Assembly (NCBI RefSeq): GCF_010122465.1
Contig: NZ_WLZY01000005.1
Location: 242,901-306,900 of the forward strand
Length of the DNA: 64,000 bases
From: Phytoactinopolyspora mesophila
GTDB taxonomy: Bacteria > Actinomycetota > Actinomycetes > Jiangellales > Jiangellaceae
Reading direction: 5' to 3'
Shown here: positions 52,501 to 58,675 of the stretch, piece by piece
Numbering within the stretch: position 1 is the first letter of the stretch
How the letters are laid out: each line of letters opens with the position of its first letter
Made by a program: the position numbers and the translations under genes
Notes under the pieces: model-generated
Databases searched by the model: none
The model's input: only the letters and a program-made list of their open reading frames with translations
Told to the model about the DNA's origin: nothing

Positions 52501-54748
52501 GGTGGTGATCACTACTGATGGCGCGGAGCCGCAGGATGTGTATGTGAACCGGGCGCAGGCACGGGCCGAGCACACCGAACTGGTGATGCGCACGTCGGCC
52601 GTGCTGATCGTGACCGATTACCTGGTGGAGAAGACCTCGGACCCCGAGCCGGGTTCGGTGGTGGCGCCAGGTGACGTGGTGACGTACACGGTGACAGTGA
52701 CCCAGCAGGGTGAGGTTCCTGCGGGCGCGGTCTTCCGGGACGACCTCTCCGATGTGCTGGATGATGCGATCTACAACGACGACGTCGCCGCTGATATCGG
52801 CGATGCGACGTTCGAGGACGGCATCCTGTACTGGGAGGGGGATATCCCTGTCGGTGGTACCGCGACCATCACCTACTCGGTGACGATCAAGGACATCGAA
52901 GGCCTTGAGGCCGATGGCGACACCATCGTGGACAACGTCGTGTGGTCGCCTGGATGCCCGGTGGTCGAGGAGGGCGAGGACGATCCCTGCAACCCGCCTC
53001 CGGTGTATGTCGGCTGGTATGACTACTCCAAGACTGCGGTCCCGACGCCGGGCTCCACGGTGCAGTTGGGTGACGTGATCACCTATAACGTGGAGATCAC
53101 TCAGCGCGGTGAGGGTGCCATCGAGGGTGCGATCGTCACTGACGACCTCACCGAGGTGCTCGACGACGCCGTCTGGGACGACAATGTCGAAGTCTCGTCC
53201 GGTGAGGTGTCTTACGAGGAACCGATCCTGACCTGGACTGGTGATCTCGACGTCGGCGACGTCGTCACTCTCACCTACACGGTGACGGTGGATGACGTGG
53301 GCGACTACGAGCTGACCAACGTCGTCTCCAGCCCGGACGAGGAGCGGTCGCGGTGTGTGCCGGCACCGGATGAGAACCCGGACTGCACCACCACGCACAT
53401 CTTCGGCGACTACGAGGTGGAGAAGACCTCGGACCCGGAGTCGGGTTCGGCGGTGGAGCCGGGTGACGTGATCACCTACACCGTCGAGGTCCGCCACGTC
53501 GGTCTCGGGCCTCTCACGGGCTCGTTCGAGGACGACATGTCTCAGGTCCTCGACGACGCGGTCTACAACGACGACGCCGAGGCGTCGGCGGGTGGGATCT
53601 CGTACGACGAGCCGGTTCTGAGCTGGGTCGGGGACCTCGAGGTCGACGACGTGGTGACGGTGACCTACTCGGTGACGGTGACCGCTGAAGGTGACCGGTT
53701 CCTGAAGAACGTGGTGACCACCGACGGTCAGTGCGTTCCTGCCGAGGGTCAAGATGAGGCGTGCACCACTGAGCACATCAACGGTGCGTACACGTTCTCC
53801 AAGACCGCGGACCCGGAGCCGGGTTCGCTGGTCGAGGCCGGTGAAGTGGTCACGTACACCGTGGAGATCAACCACATCGGTACGGCGCCAGTGGAGGGGG
53901 CGATCGTCGAGGACGACCTGTCCGACGTCCTCGACGACGCCACCTGGAACGATGACGCCGAGGCGTCGTCGGGCGACGTCTCCCTGGACGACACAACGCT
54001 CACCTGGACGGGTGATCTGGACGTCGGCCAGGTGGTGACGGTGACCTATTCGGTGACGGTGGGCGACGAGATGGGCGCAAGCCTGCTCAACGTGGTGACG
54101 TCTCCGGATGGGCGGGGCGTGTGTGTGCCGGCGCCGGATGAGAACCCGGACTGCACCACTGAGCACTTCAACGCCGCGTACACCTACTCCAAGACTTCTG
54201 ACCCAGAATCCGGGTCCGAAGTCAAGGAGGGCGACGTGGTCACCTACACGGTCCTCATCGAGCACATCGGTGAGGCACCCGTGGAGGGCGCCACTGTGAC
54301 GGACGACCTGTCCGAGGTGAGCAATGTCGCGAAGTGGAACGACGACGCGAAGGCGTCGTCCGGAGAGATCACTCGCGAGGGCACCACGTTGACCTGGACG
54401 GGCGACCTCGAGGTCGGAGAGGTCGTCACGTTGACCTACTCCGTCACGGTGGGCGACAGCCCGAATGCCACGATGCGCAACGTCGTGACCAGTGACGACG
54501 ACCGCGCAGCGTGCGTTCCAGCAGAGGACGGTAACGCCGACTGCACCACCGAGCACAACACGCCGGAGGGCGAGGAGCCGCCAGGTAAGGAGCCGCCGCG
54601 GCAGCCGACGCTGCCGGACACCGGGTCTGGGCTAGCCGGCTGGGTGCTGATCGCTGGCTTGGTGCTGCTGTTCGCCGGGCTCTCGTTGGCGGCCACCACT
54701 CGCCGCCGCACGACCGTGACGGGAGGTCCGACCGACACGCTCGTCTGA
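49598..54748 (+). CDS. Giant cell-wall-anchored surface protein with DUF11/DUF7927-like repeats, LPDTG sorting signal
   Basis: The 1716-residue protein starts at ATG 49598 with aagggaga about 8 nt upstream. A long signal peptide (basic N-terminus, hydrophobic AAITLAMVLLGSLLVGIAPA) precedes a strongly acidic Glu/Ala/Asp low-complexity region (about residues 70-165). A large beta-rich region (50100-51700) and a DUF11-like segment with VPYIEKDSAQATVTPG follow. Five tandem DUF11/DUF7927-like repeats of about 130 residues (52619-54560) end with CVPAxxxxxDCTTEH-type Cys pairs. The last 60 residues have LPDTG, a hydrophobic helix and RRRT. It is probably an extended stalk-like wall protein. No sortase is encoded in the window. 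Confidence 0.88.
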   Translation: MTTSIKGKYRVPPGGRRGFWKRMAAARPRRAATGMKRSAAITLAMVLLGSLLVGIAPAWAAQAANEPIEPATLTDDADDVEATDPETEGSNADASAEAAADEGAGDAPAPEEEAAEEPASEDEAVEESADEEAAEEEASTENSRDGPANEDDTKGPRSVESDFEIAAATPVYEIKGRWVDQPDTISRGNPVVGEWRINVNDDEEPPSNDPVDNVTATFTVDKAFFDEIPDMCLTDGVDPASSLSADGTELTCNFGTVNMGTAIVLQTPVVANGITGEEVVLDGTSPGGETVELDPIPIDNPFIMDIHYGTNTGFTGKWNDDFTHVDVDVQWSLRLGNGSDPGPDEVTYRLTVADLNGGTIELGPHPVSGELGCSPYDLTQLADGHPWSRSDIPPEHRQNTSFVDECILTPVAGQPGEFDLTLRGINYDLLNVPTHDSTNRLLPPEWDYVASGTLWFRVHTTEAGSITLESSAPTYEAPTGQEYDDPADNNTTNKVYTLPGNWSAYYQRSYTGSGGTPWDDTYRVSAGTTVMNRISSRWFADDVPPDSEYGSCLPFDTRFVTLEDPSTTRVVASNVAGGRDIDTIPVEYYVGNDPRLDPNSGQYNPHLFNCGGDAANWITTPQDPSAIKAVRILYPHQQYADENAETIQLFAFPTINDDVPVGQDVWMFGSTLRDGVWAVQEGPRIETPGARYPYTTSSRDMLRIIGAVPYIEKDSAQATVTPGVPSEFTLMYMATGAGAIPDTVDGYEIVDTLPLGMTYEPGSADPEPVVTTDAQGRQVLTWTLDGVATNTENTLTYQAVADTSIEPGTQLTNTAVSSYDGESSREVTETVTTTTNGYTIILKTADVEYIPNREGDGVGTGSWTVAIESNDPIAQAFTDTIDILPYNGDQRGTSFNGTYTLDDVVLNDGGTVYYTDADPATLSDDPEHPDNGAPNAPSALWTTDRPENPTAVRVIGGELLSGGTFSFQVVITTDGAEPQDVYVNRAQARAEHTELVMRTSAVLIVTDYLVEKTSDPEPGSVVAPGDVVTYTVTVTQQGEVPAGAVFRDDLSDVLDDAIYNDDVAADIGDATFEDGILYWEGDIPVGGTATITYSVTIKDIEGLEADGDTIVDNVVWSPGCPVVEEGEDDPCNPPPVYVGWYDYSKTAVPTPGSTVQLGDVITYNVEITQRGEGAIEGAIVTDDLTEVLDDAVWDDNVEVSSGEVSYEEPILTWTGDLDVGDVVTLTYTVTVDDVGDYELTNVVSSPDEERSRCVPAPDENPDCTTTHIFGDYEVEKTSDPESGSAVEPGDVITYTVEVRHVGLGPLTGSFEDDMSQVLDDAVYNDDAEASAGGISYDEPVLSWVGDLEVDDVVTVTYSVTVTAEGDRFLKNVVTTDGQCVPAEGQDEACTTEHINGAYTFSKTADPEPGSLVEAGEVVTYTVEINHIGTAPVEGAIVEDDLSDVLDDATWNDDAEASSGDVSLDDTTLTWTGDLDVGQVVTVTYSVTVGDEMGASLLNVVTSPDGRGVCVPAPDENPDCTTEHFNAAYTYSKTSDPESGSEVKEGDVVTYTVLIEHIGEAPVEGATVTDDLSEVSNVAKWNDDAKASSGEITREGTTLTWTGDLEVGEVVTLTYSVTVGDSPNATMRNVVTSDDDRAACVPAEDGNADCTTEHNTPEGEEPPGKEPPRQPTLPDTGSGLAGWVLIAGLVLLFAGLSLAATTRRRTTVTGGPTDTLV
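52619..54560 (+). repeat. Five tandem DUF11/DUF7927-like protein repeats
   Basis: Repeats begin near 52619, 53018, 53408, 53783 and 54173, about 390 nt apart. Each has an opening (E/S)KT-x-(D/V)P-(E/T)-x-GS, a middle DDL(S/T)-x-VL-DDA block, G(D/E)-L/I-(D/E)-V-G/D, T(Y)SVTV and, in four of five, a closing C-x10-CTTxH. Repeats 4 and 5 are the most similar at the nucleotide level. Confidence 0.88.
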
Positions 54749-54759
54749 TCCACAACCGC

Positions 54760-54793
54760 GGTGCCCTCACCCCTCTCCAGGGGTGGGGGCACC
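54760..54793. terminator. Hairpin terminator after the LPDTG surface protein gene
   Basis: The 15-bp arms (54760-54774 ggtgccctcacccct and 54779-54793, one mismatch) flank a 4-nt loop, starting 11 nt after the stop. Confidence 0.75.
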
Positions 54794-54877
54794 GCCATGT
54801 CCAGGAGGCGGAGCCAGGCCGTGCCCTTGCCCCCGGTGCGACGGTCAAGTCCAGCGCAATGTATCACCGGATGAGTG

Positions 54878-54913
54878 CTGGGTTTATTATAGTTAGAGCT
54901 ATAATAAACCCAG
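54878..54913. promoter_or_regulatory. Perfect AT-rich palindrome with TATAAT on both strands, upstream of the DUF234-type ATPase
   Basis: Arms of 15 bp (54878-54892 ctgggtttattatag and 54899-54913) surround a 6-nt loop. TATAAT occurs at 54900-54905 on the plus strand and also within the opposite arm on the minus strand. The AT content is exceptional in this DNA. The palindrome ends 27 nt before ATG 54941. It looks like an operator overlapping a promoter, possibly for autoregulation. Confidence 0.65.
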
Positions 54914-54940
54914 AGAAATTCAGGGCCAGATTGGACGCAG

Positions 54941-56410
54941 ATGGTAGCGAAGCCGCAGGAACTGTTCGCGCGGGATCGGGAATGGCGGGAGCTAGATGAG
55001 TTCGCCGCATCGTCCCAGGTGGGCGCGGCGCTTGGTCTTGTTTATGGTCGGCGTCGACAGGGCAAGACGATGTTGTTGGAGCTTCTTGCTCGGGCAACCG
55101 ATGGTTTGTTGTTCGCCGCCACCCAGCAGACCGAGCGGCAGAACCTGGCTGATCTCGGAGCGGCCTATGCCGCCTACCTCGGGTTGCGGCAGCCGATCAC
55201 GTTCAACTCATGGCCAGAAGCCCTGCAGGAAATCGTGCGGGTGGGCGAGTCTGGGCCGAAGACGGTCATCATCGATGAGTTTCCTTATCTCGTAGCGACC
55301 ACCCCGGCACTGCCCTCGTACGTGCAGCAGGTACTGAGCCCGATGGGATTCGCCAAGCAGCAGACCAAGACCAGGATGATCTTGTGTGGCAGTGCACTCA
55401 CGACAATGACCCAACTTCTCGGCAGCGGTGCTCCGTTGCGCGGGCGGGCGTCGCTCGAGCTTGTGGTTCGGCCCTTCTCGTATCGTGAGGCTGCCGAGTT
55501 CTGGAACGCGGGCCACGATTCAGAACTTGCGTTCCAGCTGCATGCGCTGGTGGGGGGTACGCCGGCTTATCTGGAGATGTGCGGCGGTTCCGGTCCTGAC
55601 ACCTCCGATGCGCTCGCGGATTGGGTCCGCCACCGCTTGCTCAATCCGGCCTCAGCGATGTTCCGAGAGGGCTGGTTTGTCCTGAGGGAAGAGCCATCGA
55701 TCTCCGACCCGACGTCCTATTCGGCAACTCTCGCCGCGTTGAGTGCTGGTAATCATCGTCGTTCTGAAATCGCGGCGGCACTGGGTCGCCCGGCTACCGC
55801 GATCAACCACTTGCTCTCTGGGTTGAAGGACGTGGGTTTGGTTGAACAGGTCGACGATGCCTTGCGAGAAAAGCGAAGCGTATACCGGATCGCCGAGCCG
55901 GTCGTGCGGTTTCACCAGCTTCTTGTCCGGCGTCACGAGCCCCAGCTGATCGCGGGTCGAGCCGCTCGTGTCTGGGATCAATCGAGCGACACTGTCGCTT
56001 CCAAGATCTACGGTCCTCACTTCGAGGACCTGGCCCGTCGCTGGTGCTTCGACCACGCCGACCCGAGCTCGCTCGGCGGGCTGGCGAGCAGGGTGCAGCC
56101 GACCGCGTTGTCATGCCGGGAGCATCAGCGAGGTCACGAGCTGGACATCGTGGTGACCGATTCGCAAGCGTTCGGGTCAGATCGGGTCACGGCAATCGGC
56201 GAGGCGAAATACCGGCAGCGGCCGGTGGAGATGCCGCAGCTGCAACGCCTCGATCATCTCCGTGGGTTGTTGCCCAGCTCCAAGGTCGCCGAGTTGCCGC
56301 GCCTGCTCCTGTTTTCACGATCCGGTTTCAGCGACGAGCTGCGCAATGAAGCCAGCAAGCGGACAGACGTCGAGCTGATAGACCTGGAACGCCTCTACCA
56401 CGGTGCCTAG
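54941..56410 (+). CDS. DUF234-type ATPase (archaeal ATPase family) with PD-(D/E)XK-like C-terminus
   Basis: The 489-residue protein starts MVAKPQELFARDREWREL. The P-loop GRRRQGKTMLLELLA lies near residues 36-50 and the Walker B-like VIIDEFPYLVA near 110. A winged-helix segment (SEIAAALGRPATAINHLLSG) follows. The C-terminal DUF234-type region has D...E-x-K (HELDIVVTD, then AIGEAKYRQRP), a PD-(D/E)XK pattern. Family members are widespread in archaea and in some bacteria; their function is unknown, though a DNA or nucleic-acid role is suspected from the fusion. The GC3 is slightly lower than that of neighbours. It is monocistronic with its own palindromic upstream site, consistent with horizontal gain. 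Confidence 0.82.
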   Translation: MVAKPQELFARDREWRELDEFAASSQVGAALGLVYGRRRQGKTMLLELLARATDGLLFAATQQTERQNLADLGAAYAAYLGLRQPITFNSWPEALQEIVRVGESGPKTVIIDEFPYLVATTPALPSYVQQVLSPMGFAKQQTKTRMILCGSALTTMTQLLGSGAPLRGRASLELVVRPFSYREAAEFWNAGHDSELAFQLHALVGGTPAYLEMCGGSGPDTSDALADWVRHRLLNPASAMFREGWFVLREEPSISDPTSYSATLAALSAGNHRRSEIAAALGRPATAINHLLSGLKDVGLVEQVDDALREKRSVYRIAEPVVRFHQLLVRRHEPQLIAGRAARVWDQSSDTVASKIYGPHFEDLARRWCFDHADPSSLGGLASRVQPTALSCREHQRGHELDIVVTDSQAFGSDRVTAIGEAKYRQRPVEMPQLQRLDHLRGLLPSSKVAELPRLLLFSRSGFSDELRNEASKRTDVELIDLERLYHGA

Positions 56411-56439
56411 GGTGGCAAGCCGTCGCGGGTGAGGACTTG

Positions 56440-56484
56440 GGCCGCAGCTCTCACCACCACCCCCCGGTGGTGAGAGCTGCGGCC
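56440..56484. terminator. Bidirectional hairpin terminator between convergent genes
   Basis: Perfect 19-bp arms (56440-56458 ggccgcagctctcaccacc and 56466-56484) surround a 7-nt loop, placed between the ends of the DUF234-type gene and the small LPDTG gene. Confidence 0.85.
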
Positions 56485-56508
56485 ACGTGGGTTGCGCGGC
56501 GTCGTGGT

Positions 56509-56697
56509 TCAGGCCGACTGCCGGCGGCGCGTGGGCAGCAGATTGCGCGACGCCAGGAGTAGGTAGCCGAGTGTGTTGAGGCCGACCGCGAGGGCCACGA
56601 TGGCCCAGACAGCCGGCACTCCGGTGTCCGGGAGCGCCGCGGCCCCTCCTACGCCGAGTACCGCGGGCGAGGCGTTCAACGGGTTGCCTTGATACAT
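56509..56697 (-). CDS. Minimal LPDTG peptide (62 aa) with transmembrane anchor
   Basis: A 62-residue protein starts at ATG 56695-56697 with aaaggg 4 nt upstream. It consists of a short N-terminus (MYQGNPLNASPAVLGVGGAA), the LPDTG motif at residues 22-26, one hydrophobic helix (VWAIVALAVGLNTLGYLLLA) and a basic RRRQ tail, the classical cell-wall-sorting layout. No signal peptide is evident, so export may use the C-terminal helix alone. The glycosyltransferase gene is 102 nt upstream on the same strand, so they are probably co-transcribed. Peptides of this kind could serve as wall-linked anchors or primers; this is unproven. No sortase is nearby. Confidence 0.7.
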   Translation of the reverse strand: MYQGNPLNASPAVLGVGGAAALPDTGVPAVWAIVALAVGLNTLGYLLLASRNLLPTRRRQSA

Positions 56698-56799
56698 GAT
56701 TCCCTTTCTGCGGATGATCCCTGTTGAGGGGACTATTGGTGTGTGCCGTTGTTCATGGGAGTTCTTGGGTCCGGGGTGAGGCCAGCGTTCACGACGTGT

Positions 56800-57876
56800 T
56801 CACGCGGCCACCTTGACGTGGTGCCAGGTGGCAGGCTTGCGCAGGGCGATGTCCAGCGCCGACCGCATGAGTACGCCCTGGAGGAAGAGGTCGTAGACCC
56901 ACTCCACGACCAGCGGTGCGGCCAGCAGGCGCGCCCTCGGGCCACGATGCCAGACCGTGACAACGCGTTCGGCCACGAAGATCAGACCCAGTGGTGTCCA
57001 GATCGGTTGCAGGCCGAACTGTCCAGACGTCACGATGTAGGCGGTGTAGGCGAGGTACAGCCACATCGCGAGCACGCCGAAGGCCATGCCGGCCTGCTGC
57101 ACCGCGTACGGCCGGGTCACCCGAGTCAGGCCGTAGGCCCGCAGGTTCTCCAGTGCTCCCCGTTGCCAGCGCAGCCGTTGCCTCCATAGGTCACGCCAGC
57201 CGGGCATCACCTCGGTCACCACGATGCATTCCGGCGGCGACACGCATCGCAGCCCCATGCTCTTGATGGCCAGCGTGATCTCGTTGTCCTCGGTCAACGC
57301 CGACGTGTCATAGACCTGGCCGCGGCTTTCGAGCAGCCGGGTCAGGACGTCGACCCGGTGCAACGTGGCAGTGCCGGTCAGTACCAGGGCGTCGCCGTGG
57401 CGGCGGGCGATCTGGCGCTGGTAACGCGCGTACTCGTTGCGCTGCAGTTCGCCGAGCAGCCCTCCACCCGGCTCGCCGAGGAAGATGCCGCCCACCGCGC
57501 CGATCTTCTGGTCGCGGTGCAGCGTCTCCGTCGCGGTCTCGAGGAACCTGGGCACGATGGCGGAGTCGGCGTCCATGACCAGAACGACGTGGTGCGCGGC
57601 CATCGCCGGCAGGAGTGCGGCGAGAGTCTGATTGAGCGCCCCGGCCTTCTTGTGTGTGTTGCCGACCGTCTCGACGACGTCGGCGCCCAAGCGCTGAGCG
57701 GTTGTCGCGGTGCCGTCCGTGCAATTGTCGGCGACCACGATGACCCGATCGGCCGGCCGGCTTTGGTGATTCACGGATTCCAGGGCCGCCGCGATACGGT
57801 CTTCCTCGTTGTGCGCTGGTATCAGCACGGTGATGCGGACGTCGTCCACTTTCGCAGCCGGCGATATCGTACTCAT
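56800..57876 (-). CDS. Family 2 glycosyltransferase, processive type, membrane-bound
   Basis: The 358-residue protein starts MSTISPAAKVDDVRITVLIP. The GT2 fold has ITVLIPAHNEEDRIAAALES, the DxD-type MDADSA near residue 100, the later ED of TEDNEIT near 195, and the processive QxxRW motif in RQRLRWQRGALENL (about 230-240). Hydrophobic helices follow at about 265-290 and 295-315. These are features of chitin, hyaluronan and cellulose synthase-like enzymes that add sugars repeatedly and pass the polymer across the membrane. The sugar is unknown. A 62-aa LPDTG peptide gene follows in the same direction. A gggggtga ribosome binding site is 8-10 nt upstream. Confidence 0.85.
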   Translation of the reverse strand: MSTISPAAKVDDVRITVLIPAHNEEDRIAAALESVNHQSRPADRVIVVADNCTDGTATTAQRLGADVVETVGNTHKKAGALNQTLAALLPAMAAHHVVLVMDADSAIVPRFLETATETLHRDQKIGAVGGIFLGEPGGGLLGELQRNEYARYQRQIARRHGDALVLTGTATLHRVDVLTRLLESRGQVYDTSALTEDNEITLAIKSMGLRCVSPPECIVVTEVMPGWRDLWRQRLRWQRGALENLRAYGLTRVTRPYAVQQAGMAFGVLAMWLYLAYTAYIVTSGQFGLQPIWTPLGLIFVAERVVTVWHRGPRARLLAAPLVVEWVYDLFLQGVLMRSALDIALRKPATWHHVKVAA

Positions 57877-57904
57877 GCCAATTCACCCCCCGGTTTGTTG
57901 AAAT

Positions 57905-57942
57905 GTGATATCGCAATCTCACGCAGCGTGAGGTAATATCAC
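57905..57942. promoter_or_regulatory. Nested palindrome upstream of the glycosyltransferase gene
   Basis: An outer dyad gtgatat (57905-57911) with atatcac (57936-57942) encloses an inner perfect palindrome ctcacgc-a-gcgtgag (57918-57932). It is 29-66 nt upstream of the GT start at 57876. The structure fits an operator for a dimeric or tetrameric regulator; the LAL regulator at 58.7-61.4 kb is one candidate. Confidence 0.5.
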
Positions 57943-58675
57943 TGAGACATACTGAACGGCGTGGATATCGCCCACCTGTCAGCCATCTCGTGGGCAAGGC
58001 TCTTTATCGCGCCGAATAGCAGTGGCGTGATTCACCACGGAGCCCGATTCGGGTCTCGCAGTGATTTGTCGCGCCCTCTGACCGTTTCCCGCGGCTACGC
58101 TGCCGCGGATGGTGGCGCGCTTTGGTCCCGCCCGTGGCGCGCCGCAAACCAACTATGTCGGAAACTTTGGTCTGATATGTCCGAATCTGGGGCTACAGAA
58201 TGATGCGTGTGGAAAATACGTACGCCGAATGTGGACTAGTGAGGATCTGGATATTGCCAACTTGAACGCAACGTGATATCCAGCAACACAGCGTGACTCG
58301 GCAGGAATTTAGGCTGTGCTTCTTTCCGGCGAATTGTTTGCCGACGCTCTGACGAATAGGGGCCGGCCCTTGGCGGCCGGGCCGGATGCGTTTTCCAGTT
58401 GCGCGCTGATTTTGTGCCGCCTCGAATTGCCAAGCGAGCTCTTCGCCACCGTGCGAGCCCCTGGGCGTGCCACGCGGCGCCGAACTGCCGGACATTGGCC
58501 TCTCCGGGCTGCCGGCCGGATCGTCACCCATTCCATCACCCCTCGCACCACCCCATCGATCTCGTCATTTGCCTGCGCCTGCTGCGTCTTGATTCGTATC
58601 GTGGCGAGTCAGCTAGTGGGGCTCCTGCTCGCAACGTGTCGGTATAGGTGGGACCAACACGCATGAGGTGCATCG
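57943..58675. other. Non-coding stretch between glycosyltransferase and LAL regulator
   Basis: The 733-nt stretch shows no frame with convincing actinobacterial codon use; short open frames in several directions are random. It contains several small dyads (for example gatatcgcc with ggatattgcc, and ccgcggctacgctgccgcgg near 58090). The base composition is slightly lower in GC than the genes around it. It probably holds the promoters of the two divergent genes and perhaps decayed sequence. Confidence 0.5.

Noticed and set aside
51170-54556. A 1128-codon open frame on the minus strand antisense to the LPDTG surface gene
   Set aside because: It is a shadow of the repeat-rich plus-strand gene; its repeats simply mirror the real ones in another frame.
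57904-57923. A possible CRP site tgtgatatcgcaatctcac upstream of the glycosyltransferase gene
   Set aside because: The half sites are 10 nt apart rather than 6; the nested palindrome describes the region better.
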